Shown one piece after another: positions 32,608 to 41,059 of a stretch of DNA of 64,000 nucleotides. The notes below the pieces were generated by a model that had not been told where the DNA came from, made no database searches, and saw only the letters and a list, made by a program, of their open reading frames with translations. Each line of letters starts with the position of its first letter. The first letter of the stretch is position 1. This DNA comes from Chitinivorax sp. PXF-14 (GTDB taxonomy: Bacteria > Pseudomonadota > Gammaproteobacteria > Burkholderiales > SCOH01): contig NZ_JBFNXJ010000002.1 in assembly GCF_040812015.1 (NCBI RefSeq), forward strand, positions 368,157 to 432,156. Direction: 5' to 3'. Made by a program: the position numbers and the translations under genes.

Positions 32608-34611
32608 ATGTTCGACAAGATACTGATTGCAAACCGTGGGGAGATAGCCTGCAGGGTCATCAAGACCTGCCGCAAGCTCGGCATCCAGACCGTCGCCGTC
32701 TACTCCGAAGCCGATGCCAATGCCCGCCACGTCAAGCTCGCAGACGAAGCCTGGCTGCTCGGGCCGGCGGCACCGAAGGAGTCGTACCTGCGCGGCAACC
32801 GGTTGATCGAGATCGCACAGCAGACCGGTGCCCAGGCCATCCACCCCGGCTATGGCTTCCTGTCCGAGAACGAGGATTTCGCGGCGGCCTGCGAAGCCGC
32901 CGGCGTGGCCTTCATCGGCCCGCCTGCGAGCGCCATCGCGGCAATGGGCTCGAAATCGGCCGCCAAGCAGCTGATGGAAAAGGCCGACGTACCGCTGGTG
33001 CCCGGCTACCACGGCGACGAGCAGGATGCGGTACTGCTGGCGCGCGAAGCCCAGCGCATCGGCTTCCCGGTGCTGATCAAGGCCAGCGCGGGGGGCGGTG
33101 GCAAGGGCATGAAGATCGTCGAGCGTACAGAGGATGTCGACGCCCAGCTTGCTTCGGCCAAGCGCGAGGCGCTGGCCTCGTTCGGTGACGACAAGGTACT
33201 GATCGAGAAATACCTGACCAAACCGCGTCACATCGAGATCCAGGTCTTCGCCGACAGCCAAGGCGAGTGCGTCTACCTGTTCGAGCGCGATTGCTCGGTG
33301 CAGCGCCGCCACCAGAAGGTGCTCGAAGAGGCACCGGCCCCCGGCATGAGCGAGGAACGCCGCCGCCAGATGGGCGAAGCCGCCTGCAACGCGGCGCGCG
33401 CCATCGGCTATGTCGGTGCCGGCACAGTCGAGTTCATCGTCGACACGCTGACGGGCGAGTTCTATTTCATGGAGATGAACACGCGGCTGCAGGTCGAGCA
33501 CCCGGTGACCGAGATGATCACGCGTCAGGACCTGGTCGAGTGGCAGTTGCGCGTCGCCAGTGGCGAGCCGCTACCGCTGGACCAGGCCGGGCTGGCAATC
33601 CACGGCCATGCGCTCGAGGCGCGCGTCTATGCCGAAGACCCGGCCAAGGACTTCCTGCCCGCGATCGGCCGCCTCGATGTGCTGCGCACACCGCAGGAAG
33701 GCGAGTTCGTGCGCGTCGACAGCGGCGTGGTCGAGGGTGACGAGATCAGCCCCTATTACGACCCGATGATCGCCAAGCTGATCGTCTGGGGCGAGGACCG
33801 CGATACCGCGCTGCGCCGCATGCGCCAGGCGCTGGCCGATTACCGCATCGTCGGGCTGACCACCAACCTCGACTTCCTGGCGCAGGTGGTCGCCCACCCG
33901 AGCTTCGCCAGCGGCGATGTCGACACCGGCCTGATCGCCCGCCATCGCGATGAGCTGATCCCGCCGCCGCAGCCCGCCTCGGCCGATACGCTGGCCATCG
34001 CAGCACTGGCCGAACTGCTCGATATCGAGGCTACGGCCGAGGCGCGGCGCGGTGCGTCGGCCGATGCCGGTTCGCCCTGGCACCTCGCGAATGGCTGGCG
34101 GCTCAATGAGGACACCCACACCGAGTTGCATTTTCGCGACACTTTCGACGAGTGCACCGTCGTCGTGCATTATCGGGGCGACCAGTATCTGCTTGAAATT
34201 CAAGGCCAAACCCTGCCGTGCTCGGCGCGCCGGCGGGAAGACGGCAAACTGGCGCTGGTTCTTGGCGGCCGGCAGTTGACGGCCGACGTGGTTCGTCGGG
34301 AAAATGAAATCCACTTGTTCGCCCATGGCGGCCATGCTGTCCTGCAGCGTTTCGACCCGGTGCTCGACGCGCTGGAAGAACCCGACGACGGCGGCAGCCT
34401 GCGTGCACCGATGCCGGGCACGGTGGTCGCCCTGCTGATCGAGGCCGGCGCCCGCGTCGAGAAAGGCCAGGCACTGCTCGTGCTCGAGGCCATGAAGATG
34501 GAGCACACCATCGTCGCGCCGCAGGCCGGCATGGTGACGGAGCTGCTGTACCAGGTGGGCGAACGGGTGAACGAAGGTGTAGAGCTGATCCTGCTTAACT
34601 CAGATAGCTGA
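32608..34611 (+). CDS. liuD: Methylcrotonyl-CoA carboxylase, biotin-containing (alpha) subunit
   Basis: 667 residues. Residues 1-450 are biotin carboxylase (MFDKILIANRGEIACRVIKT, ATP-grasp KASAGGGGKGMKIV). The biotin carrier domain at the C-terminus has the biotinyl lysine in LVLEAMKMEHTIVAP. Partner of liuB. The gap to liuE is three bases. Confidence 0.96.
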   Translation: MFDKILIANRGEIACRVIKTCRKLGIQTVAVYSEADANARHVKLADEAWLLGPAAPKESYLRGNRLIEIAQQTGAQAIHPGYGFLSENEDFAAACEAAGVAFIGPPASAIAAMGSKSAAKQLMEKADVPLVPGYHGDEQDAVLLAREAQRIGFPVLIKASAGGGGKGMKIVERTEDVDAQLASAKREALASFGDDKVLIEKYLTKPRHIEIQVFADSQGECVYLFERDCSVQRRHQKVLEEAPAPGMSEERRRQMGEAACNAARAIGYVGAGTVEFIVDTLTGEFYFMEMNTRLQVEHPVTEMITRQDLVEWQLRVASGEPLPLDQAGLAIHGHALEARVYAEDPAKDFLPAIGRLDVLRTPQEGEFVRVDSGVVEGDEISPYYDPMIAKLIVWGEDRDTALRRMRQALADYRIVGLTTNLDFLAQVVAHPSFASGDVDTGLIARHRDELIPPPQPASADTLAIAALAELLDIEATAEARRGASADAGSPWHLANGWRLNEDTHTELHFRDTFDECTVVVHYRGDQYLLEIQGQTLPCSARRREDGKLALVLGGRQLTADVVRRENEIHLFAHGGHAVLQRFDPVLDALEEPDDGGSLRAPMPGTVVALLIEAGARVEKGQALLVLEAMKMEHTIVAPQAGMVTELLYQVGERVNEGVELILLNSDS

Positions 34612-34614
34612 CAT

Positions 34615-35523
34615 ATGACATTACCCACCCGCGTCAAGATCGTAGAAGTCGGACCCCGAGACGGCCTGCAGAACGAGGCCGGCACCGTCCCCACCGAGAT
34701 CAAGCTAAGGCTGATCGACATGCTTGCCGATGCGGGCATCACCACCATTGAATCGACGGCCTTCGTCTCGCCGCGCTGGGTGCCGCAGATGGCCGACCAC
34801 AGCGACCTGATGCAGCGCATCGTGCGCCGCCCCGGCGTGGCCTACCCCGCCCTGGTGCCCAACGGAAAAGGGCTGGAATCCGCGCTCAAGGCCGGCTGCG
34901 AGGAAATCGCGATCTTTACCGCGGCGAGCGAATCGTTCTGCAAGAAGAACATCAACTGCACCATCGACGAGAGCTTCGAGCGCTTCGCGCCGGTCGTCGA
35001 AACCGCGCTGGCCCGGGGCCTGAAGGTGCGCGGCTATATCTCCTGCGTGCTCGGCTGCCCCTACGAGGGCGAGATCAAGCCCGCGACGGTGGCCGAGGTA
35101 GCGCAGCGCCTGCATCAGCTGGGCTGCTACGAGATTTCGCTCGGTGACACCATCGGTACCGGCACACCGCTGGCCGCGCGCAAGATGATCGAGGCCGTCG
35201 CGCGCAATGTGCCGCTCAAGCACCTGGCAGCCCATTTCCACGATACCTACGGGCAAGCGCTCGCCAACCTGTATGCAGTGATGGAGCTCGGCATCGCCAC
35301 CATCGACAGCTCGGTGGCGGGGCTTGGCGGCTGCCCCTACGCCAAGGGCGCCAGCGGCAATGTGGCGACCGAGGACGTCGCCTACATGCTGGCCGGCATG
35401 GGGCGCGAAACCGGCGTCGACCTCGGCAAGCTGATCGATGCCGCCGCGTTCATCTCGGATTTCCTCAAACGCCCGCCTACGTCCAAAGTCGCCAAGGCGA
35501 TACTCGCGAAACGTGCTGGCTGA
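34615..35523 (+). CDS. liuE: Hydroxymethylglutaryl-CoA lyase
   Basis: 302 residues, TIM barrel. VEVGPRDGLQNEAG opens the domain and SVAGLGGCPYAKGASGNVAT is the HMG-CoA lyase signature with its catalytic cysteine. It cleaves HMG-CoA to acetyl-CoA and acetoacetate, completing leucine degradation. Last gene of the operon; no acetoacetate CoA-transferase follows. Confidence 0.95.
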   Translation: MTLPTRVKIVEVGPRDGLQNEAGTVPTEIKLRLIDMLADAGITTIESTAFVSPRWVPQMADHSDLMQRIVRRPGVAYPALVPNGKGLESALKAGCEEIAIFTAASESFCKKNINCTIDESFERFAPVVETALARGLKVRGYISCVLGCPYEGEIKPATVAEVAQRLHQLGCYEISLGDTIGTGTPLAARKMIEAVARNVPLKHLAAHFHDTYGQALANLYAVMELGIATIDSSVAGLGGCPYAKGASGNVATEDVAYMLAGMGRETGVDLGKLIDAAAFISDFLKRPPTSKVAKAILAKRAG

Positions 35524-35595
35524 CTCGCGCAATCCCCGCTGGCACGCCGGTTTCCGACCGCTAATTGCTTGTCACGGGGCCATGCGGCGTGGGAA

Positions 35596-35620
35596 TATGT
35601 CTAGTATTAGAGGAGACATA
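35596..35620. promoter_or_regulatory. Candidate operator dyad upstream of the GGDEF gene
   Basis: TATGTCT (35596-35602) and AGACATA (35614-35620) are perfect complementary half-sites with an 11-base spacer, 16 bases before the start codon. The binding protein is unknown. Confidence 0.35.
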
Positions 35621-35635
35621 ATAAAAGAGCTGTAA

Positions 35636-36937
35636 ATGGGTAAGTCTGACACCGATCTGCTTTACAAGCGCCGCGTCTACATGCTGGCGCAGACGTATTT
35701 TGTGAAGGATAACCAGCAGGAACTGCTGCTGCATGCCCACAAATACGATTTTGACATGTTGTTCTTCGATCAGATGGTCGATTTTCAGCAGGCAATGACC
35801 ATTTCGACGGCTGACGACCTGTTCGTCGTCGATCTCGATTTCCTGAACAGCCTGCAGGGCGCTGACGCGAGCCGCAAGATGTTCTTCGGCGAGATGCTCA
35901 GGCAGCTGCCGCAAAACCGTTCCTACGTATATCTCGAAACCAGCCGCCAGGGCAGCCGCTACCAGCTGCAGCGCACGCTGGTCGAGAGCAACTGCCTGGC
36001 CTATGCCGAGAAGCCGATCTCGAACGAAAGCCTGATAGAGAAGCTGTTCAACCTGTTCACGCAGAAGCGCCGGCCGGACATGAGCCGCGTGCTGTCGCTC
36101 GGCAACTCGCTGCCCTTCGACCCCGGCGCACTCAAGGCCCAGCGTATCGACCTGCGCGTGCACGACGACCTCGAGACCTTCCACACGGCAGTCAAGCAGG
36201 CGCAGCCCGATGTGGTGATCATCGACGAGGCCGCCTTCCGCAAGTCGCCGGCCGTACTCAAGATCATCCGCTACAACGTCGAGTCCGACCCGAGCCTCGA
36301 GATCATCCTGCACCAGCATACGCCCGACGCCGCCCTGACGCGCCAAGCGACGGAAATGGGCATGGACGGCATCCTGTCGGCGACCGACCCGGCCGTTGCG
36401 ACGCCACAGCTGATCAACCGCATCAACAAGATCCGCATCAACAAGGACCTGATCAACAAGGACCGCGCAACCGGCCTGCTGAACAAGATCGGCTTCAAGC
36501 GCAAGGCATACGAGCTGATCCGCCATGCCGAACAGGAAGGCAAGCAGCTCGGCCTGTGCATCGTCGACATCGACAAGTTCAAGACCATCAACGATACCTG
36601 GGGCCATTATTTCGGCGATATCGTGATCAAGCGCATGTCGCTGCTGCTCGGTGCCTATGTCGGCGAATACGACCTGCTGTCGCGTTTTGGCGGCGAGGAA
36701 TTCGTCATGCTGTTCTGGGACATCGACCGCGACAGCCTGATGGCCAAGCTCAACAAGATGCGCGAGGCGTTCAACGCGATTCCGTTCGAAGTGGAGCCCG
36801 CCGACATCCGCCATTTCGCGTTCAGCGGCGGCGTGGCCTTCTTCCCCGACCTGCGCTCCGAGAACGAGCTATTCCTGGTCGCCGACGAAAAGCTGTACGT
36901 CGCCAAGACCAACGGCCGCAACCAGATCTGCAGCTAG
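35636..36937 (+). CDS. Diguanylate cyclase with two receiver-like domains
   Basis: 433 residues. Two receiver-like modules (about 10-140, with FVVDLDFL and a later EKPI; about 145-270, with PDVVIIDEAAF but no matching lysine) precede a GGDEF domain (about 280-430), the PleD layout. The catalytic site GGEEF is at residues 352-356, and metal and substrate motifs CIVDIDKFKTIN and WGHYFGD are intact, so it should make c-di-GMP. The product-inhibition I-site, normally RxxD before the active site, reads GEYD, so feedback inhibition may be lost. It is not next to a kinase; transcription ends at the terminator at 37000. Confidence 0.9.
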   Translation: MGKSDTDLLYKRRVYMLAQTYFVKDNQQELLLHAHKYDFDMLFFDQMVDFQQAMTISTADDLFVVDLDFLNSLQGADASRKMFFGEMLRQLPQNRSYVYLETSRQGSRYQLQRTLVESNCLAYAEKPISNESLIEKLFNLFTQKRRPDMSRVLSLGNSLPFDPGALKAQRIDLRVHDDLETFHTAVKQAQPDVVIIDEAAFRKSPAVLKIIRYNVESDPSLEIILHQHTPDAALTRQATEMGMDGILSATDPAVATPQLINRINKIRINKDLINKDRATGLLNKIGFKRKAYELIRHAEQEGKQLGLCIVDIDKFKTINDTWGHYFGDIVIKRMSLLLGAYVGEYDLLSRFGGEEFVMLFWDIDRDSLMAKLNKMREAFNAIPFEVEPADIRHFAFSGGVAFFPDLRSENELFLVADEKLYVAKTNGRNQICS

Positions 36938-36999
36938 CAGCAGCCCCAGCACCACCAGGGCGCCGTGTTGACGGCCACTGATCCCGCCCCTCCCCACTG

Positions 37000-37028
37000 A
37001 AACGGCTTGCCTGGTGCAAGCCGTTTTC
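37000..37028 (+). terminator. Intrinsic terminator after the GGDEF gene
   Basis: Perfect 11-base stem AAACGGCTTGC / GCAAGCCGTTT with loop CTGGT and a short T tail. Confidence 0.8.
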
Positions 37029-37064
37029 TATTGCGCTGGCCAGGCGCATCGAAATTCTTTTATT

Positions 37065-37103
37065 GAATTTAGAAAAGTTTTTCCATAAACTTTTTCTAAA
37101 TTC
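37065..37103. promoter_or_regulatory. Long inverted repeat, probable TetR operator
   Basis: GAATTTAGAAAAGTTT (37065-37080) and its near-exact complement (37087-37103, one extra base) flank a six-base spacer in the AT-rich leader of the tetR gene. TetR repressors commonly bind such dyads over their own promoter. Confidence 0.65.
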
Positions 37104-37119
37104 TGACAACCCTGCTCTC

Positions 37120-37788
37120 ATGGAAAATCTGCGCCCCCCTCCTTCCAAGCATGCCACCGGCCAGGAAACCCGCGCGCTGCTGATCGATGCCGCCACCCAG
37201 GTGTTTCTCGATGATGGCTTCAAGGCCGCGCGCGTGCAGGACATCGCGGATCGTGCCGGCGTCCGCATGTCGGCGATCAACTACCACTTCGGCGGCAAGC
37301 AGGGGCTGTATCTCGCCGTGCTGCAGCACCATGCCGAGCGCGCGATCGATCGTCATCCGGTAATCCCGGCCGAGCCGGACCTGTCGCCGCAGGCGCGGTT
37401 CGAATTTCTCGTGCGCGGGCTGATCAGCCGCCTGCTGGACCCAAGTCACGCCTCGCGCATCGGCCCCTTGATGCTGCGCGAAATCACCAACCCCACACCG
37501 GCGCTGGATTTCGTGTTCGAGCGTTTCAGCCGGCCACAGGGGGAAATCCTGCTGGCGCTGCTGCGGGAAATCCTCGGGGAGGCCCCCCCCCCCGCCCTAC
37601 TGATGCGCTGTGTGCTCAGCGTGCTGGGCCAGTGCGTGATCTATGCCGCGGGGCGGGGGCTGGTCGAGCGCTTCCAGCCCGATTTCTACGACAACCCCAC
37701 ATTGATCGACGAGCTGAGCCAGCACGTTGCGAGCTTTTCCTGGGCGGGCCTGATGGCCACGGCCCGTCAACTGAAAGAGAAAACCTGA
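37120..37788 (+). CDS. TetR-family regulator, CecR-like
   Basis: 222 residues (E. coli CecR 223). The N-terminal helix-turn-helix is RVQDIADRAGVRMSAINYHF, and the C-terminal ligand domain resembles the DUF1956/CecR type. CecR controls the ybhGFSR exporter in E. coli, and here an HlyD-ABC exporter follows with a one-base overlap (TGATG), so local control of the exporter is likely. ATG at 37120 is preferred because the upstream TTG frame starts inside the operator dyad. An 11-C homopolymer at 37583-37593 (residues Ala-Pro-Pro-Pro) could cause frameshift switching. Confidence 0.88.
   Translation: MENLRPPPSKHATGQETRALLIDAATQVFLDDGFKAARVQDIADRAGVRMSAINYHFGGKQGLYLAVLQHHAERAIDRHPVIPAEPDLSPQARFEFLVRGLISRLLDPSHASRIGPLMLREITNPTPALDFVFERFSRPQGEILLALLREILGEAPPPALLMRCVLSVLGQCVIYAAGRGLVERFQPDFYDNPTLIDELSQHVASFSWAGLMATARQLKEKT
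37583..37593 (+). repeat. Poly-C tract (11 bases) inside tetR
   Basis: Eleven consecutive C residues in the coding strand. One-base slippage would change frame after about residue 158 of 222 and alter the effector domain and its coupling to the exporter genes. Confidence 0.9.
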
Positions 37789-38867
37789 TGGGCTCCACGA
37801 ACACGCCGCTGCACAAGCAAAACCCGCTGTCGCTGTCGGGCCTCGCGCCCCGATCCGATGCGTCACAACCATCGCTGCGGGCCCGCCCGCTCGCGGCCGC
37901 CGCGATGCACCAGGCCGCCTGCCCCGCCCTGCTGGCCAGCCTACTGTTGGCGGGCTGTAGCGACGCCAGCCATGAGGCATGGAGCGGCTATGTCGAGGCC
38001 GACTATGTGCGCGTCGCCGCACCGCTATCGGGCCGGCTGACGGTGCTGAACGCCGACCGGGGTATGCTCGTCAAGCCGGGACAACCGCTATTCGCGCTGG
38101 ATGCCACGCCGGAACAGGCCGCCGTCGCCGAGGCGGAAGCCCACGTGGCACGCAGCGAGGCGAGCGCGTCGGATCTGGGCAAGGGCCGGCGCCCCGACGA
38201 GATGGCGGTGATCGCCAGGCAGCTCGATGGCGCACACACGGCGCTCGGCTTGAGCGAGGCCGAGCTGAAGCGCCAACAGGCACTGGCCAGGCAGGGTTTC
38301 ATCAGTCATTCGGCGCTCGATACGATACAGGCGCAGGTCAAGCGCGACACGGCTCAGGTTGGCGAGCTCGAAGCCCAGCTGCGCGTGGCCCGGCTCGCCG
38401 GGCGGGAAGACCTGCGCCGCGCGGCACAAGCCGATGTGGCGGCGGCCAAGGCCGCACAGCAGCAGAGCGCATGGCAGCTCAGCCAGAAGGCGGTCACCGC
38501 ACCGGTCAACGCTCGTGTGGAAGACACGCTGTACCGCGTCGGCGAATGGGTGACGGCCGGCAGCCCGGTACTCAGCCTGCTGCCGCCGGACGCCGTCAAG
38601 GCGCGCTTCTTCGTGCCGGAAACCGAGGTCGGCAAGCTGCATTACGGCGCCCCCGTCACGCTCGCCTGTGACGGCTGCGGCCACGCCATCCCGGCGAAGA
38701 TCAGCTTCATCGCGACGCAGGCCGAATTCACGCCGCCCATCATCTACAGCAAGGAGAACCGCGGCAAGCTGGTATTCATGGTCGAGGCCAGGCCATCCAC
38801 CGCCGATGCGGCCGGGCTGCGCCCTGGGCTACCGCTCGACGTGAGCCTGGCGGGTGGTGGCAAATGA
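37788..38867 (+). CDS. HlyD-family membrane fusion protein of ABC exporter
   Basis: 359 residues from the ATG overlapping the tetR stop. A biotinyl-lipoyl-like block (YVRVAAPLSGRLTVLNADRG), a long alpha-helical hairpin (about 110-260) and a beta-barrel end make it a YbhG-type periplasmic adaptor. An internal ATG at 37905 would give MHQAACPALLASLLLAGC, a classical lipoprotein signal with lipobox LAGC, so the true start may be 37905 and the product a lipoprotein. Either way it links the ABC pump to the outer membrane or periplasm. Confidence 0.88.
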   Translation: MGSTNTPLHKQNPLSLSGLAPRSDASQPSLRARPLAAAAMHQAACPALLASLLLAGCSDASHEAWSGYVEADYVRVAAPLSGRLTVLNADRGMLVKPGQPLFALDATPEQAAVAEAEAHVARSEASASDLGKGRRPDEMAVIARQLDGAHTALGLSEAELKRQQALARQGFISHSALDTIQAQVKRDTAQVGELEAQLRVARLAGREDLRRAAQADVAAAKAAQQQSAWQLSQKAVTAPVNARVEDTLYRVGEWVTAGSPVLSLLPPDAVKARFFVPETEVGKLHYGAPVTLACDGCGHAIPAKISFIATQAEFTPPIIYSKENRGKLVFMVEARPSTADAAGLRPGLPLDVSLAGGGK

Positions 38868-39802
38868 GCGGCGACAACGTCATCGACGTCACTAGCCTGA
38901 CCAAGCGCTACGGCGCCAGAAGCGTGGTGAACGGCCTGACGATGCAGGTGCGGCGCGGCGAAATCTTCGGCTTCCTCGGCCCCAACGGCAGCGGCAAGAC
39001 CACCTCGATCCGCATGATGTGCGGCCTACTGACACCGGATGGCGGCAGCGGCAAGACACTCGGCCACGACATCGTGCGTGAATCGGCCGCCATCAAGCGG
39101 CGCGTCGGCTACATGACGCAGCGCTTCGGCCTGTACGACGACCTGTCGATCCGCGAGAACCTCGATTTCGTTGCACGCGTCTACGGCATGCCCAAGCGCA
39201 CGCAGCTGGTCGATGCCGCGATCGAGCGGCTGGGCCTGGGCAGCCGGCAAAAGCAGCTCGCCGGCAGCCTGTCCGGCGGCTGGAAGCAGCGGATGGCGCT
39301 GGCCGCCTGCATGCTGCACGAGCCCCAGCTGCTGCTGCTCGACGAGCCGACCGCCGGCGTCGACCCCAAAGCCCGGCGCGACTTCTGGGAGGAAATCCAC
39401 AAGCTCGCCGCCGAGGGCATCACCGTGCTGGTATCGACCCATTACATGGACGAGGCCGAGCGCTGCCACCGCCTGGGCTACATCGCCTACGGCCGGCTGC
39501 TGGCGACGGGCAGCCCCACCGAGCTGGTGGCGAACAGCGGCTACCACACCTGGACGGTGTCGGGCGACGGCGTCTACCGGCTGATCCCCGATCTGGCGAA
39601 ACTGCCCGGCGTGGAGATGGTGACACCGTTCGGCAACACGCTGCACGTCAGCGGGCGTGACGAGCCAGCCCTGCGGGCCGCGCTGGAAGCGGCCGTCAAT
39701 GGCCACGGGGGCCACGCCGGTATTGCCATGCAGCCCGACACCCCGCATCTGGAGGACATCTTCATCGCACTGATGAAACAGGCGGAGGACAACTATGCGT
39801 GA
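38864..39802 (+). CDS. ABC transporter ATP-binding protein
   Basis: 312 residues with one nucleotide-binding domain: Walker A GPNGSGKTT (39-47), signature LSGGWKQRM, Walker B LLLLDEPTAGVDP, and a C-terminal extension. E. coli YbhF carries two such domains, so this is a shorter version. Its ATG overlaps the adaptor stop by four bases. It powers export with the permease that overlaps it. Confidence 0.93.
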   Translation: MSGDNVIDVTSLTKRYGARSVVNGLTMQVRRGEIFGFLGPNGSGKTTSIRMMCGLLTPDGGSGKTLGHDIVRESAAIKRRVGYMTQRFGLYDDLSIRENLDFVARVYGMPKRTQLVDAAIERLGLGSRQKQLAGSLSGGWKQRMALAACMLHEPQLLLLDEPTAGVDPKARRDFWEEIHKLAAEGITVLVSTHYMDEAERCHRLGYIAYGRLLATGSPTELVANSGYHTWTVSGDGVYRLIPDLAKLPGVEMVTPFGNTLHVSGRDEPALRAALEAAVNGHGGHAGIAMQPDTPHLEDIFIALMKQAEDNYA

Positions 39803-40931
39803 GCCGTTCAGCTTTACCCGCCTGTTTGCGATCATGCTCAAGGAGCTGATCCAGCTCCGCCGCGACCGGCTGACCTTTGCGCTGATGATCGGCATGCCGA
39901 TCATCCAGCTCACCCTGTTCGGCTTCGCCATCAATGGCGACCCGAAGCACCTGCCTACCATCGTGGTCGACCACGACCGCAGCCAGTTCAGCCGCAGCCT
40001 GGTGCGCGCGCTGGAAAACAGCGATTACTTCAAGATCATGCGGGCCAACGCCAGCGACCGGGAGGCCGACCGCGAGCTGGAGATGGGCGAGGCACAGTTT
40101 GCACTGGTCATCCCGCCCGATTTTTCGCGCAAGCTGCAGCGCAGTGAGCACCCCACCTTGCTGCTGGCGGCCGATGCCACCGACCCGGCGGCGACGGGCA
40201 ATGCCATCGGCGCCGTGCAGCAGCTCGCCCAGAGCGCGCTGAGCCACGACCTGACCGGCCCGCTTGCACGGCTGCAAACCGGCACGGCGCCGTTCGAGCT
40301 ACGCATCCACCGCCGCTACAATCCGGAGGGCATCTCGCAGTACAACATCGTCCCCGGCCTGATGGGGGTGATCCTGACGATGACGATGATCATGATGACT
40401 TCGCTCGGCATCACCCGCGAAGTCGAGCGCGGCACCATGGAAAACCTGCTCGCCACCCCCGTACGCCCGCTGGAAGTGATGGTCGGCAAGATCGCGCCCT
40501 ATGTCATCATCGGCTACATCCAGGTCGCCGTGACGCTGCTGGCCGCCAGATGGGTGTTCGACGTGCCCTTCGTCGGCTCGCTGGCTGTCGCGCTGCTATG
40601 CGTGCTGGCCTTCATCGCCGCCAACCTGACGGTCGGCATCACCATTTCGAGCACCGCGCGCAACCAGACGCAGGCGATGCAGATGACCTTCTTCTTCTTC
40701 CTGCCGTCCATGCTGCTGTCGGGCTTCATGTTCCCGTTCCGCGGCATGCCGGGCTGGGCGCAGGTGATCGGCGAGGTGCTGCCGCTCACCCATTTCCTGC
40801 GGCTGATCCGCGGCGTGATGCTGAAGGGCAACGGCCTCACCGAGCTATGGCCCAATCTGTGGCCCTTGCTGCTGTTCATGCTGGTGGTGCTGAGCATCGG
40901 GCTCAAGCGCTTCCGTCGCACACTGGATTGA
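39795..40931 (+). CDS. ABC-2 type transporter permease
   Basis: 378 residues. One N-terminal helix (LTFALMIGMPIIQLTLFGFA), a large extracytoplasmic region (about 50-175), then five helices; QYNIVPGLMGVILTMTMIMM and the EVERGTMENLLATPV motif are typical of the YbhS/YbhR permeases. E. coli has two such genes; only one is present here, so it probably works as a homodimer. It overlaps the ATPase gene by eight bases. The exported substrate is unknown (in the E. coli homologue, drugs such as cefoperazone and cations have been proposed). Confidence 0.92.
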   Translation: MREPFSFTRLFAIMLKELIQLRRDRLTFALMIGMPIIQLTLFGFAINGDPKHLPTIVVDHDRSQFSRSLVRALENSDYFKIMRANASDREADRELEMGEAQFALVIPPDFSRKLQRSEHPTLLLAADATDPAATGNAIGAVQQLAQSALSHDLTGPLARLQTGTAPFELRIHRRYNPEGISQYNIVPGLMGVILTMTMIMMTSLGITREVERGTMENLLATPVRPLEVMVGKIAPYVIIGYIQVAVTLLAARWVFDVPFVGSLAVALLCVLAFIAANLTVGITISSTARNQTQAMQMTFFFFLPSMLLSGFMFPFRGMPGWAQVIGEVLPLTHFLRLIRGVMLKGNGLTELWPNLWPLLLFMLVVLSIGLKRFRRTLD

Positions 40932-41022
40932 TCGGAAAAACTCATTCATAAATTCTGAATGGACAGAGCAGAACTTGTCGCTATCAACAGCCACTATAGC
41001 GAGGCAAAATTCGACCATGCAA

Positions 41023-41038
41023 CTGATCACATGATCAG
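41023..41038. promoter_or_regulatory. Palindromic operator candidate upstream of pirin
   Basis: CTGATCA and TGATCAG, perfect complements separated by CA, end 21 bases before the pirin start codon. A second dyad, CATTCA/TGAATG (40943-40961, seven-base spacer), lies further up. The regulator is not in the immediate neighbourhood. Confidence 0.4.
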
Positions 41039-41059
41039 ATTATTGAAAAAAGGATTGCC

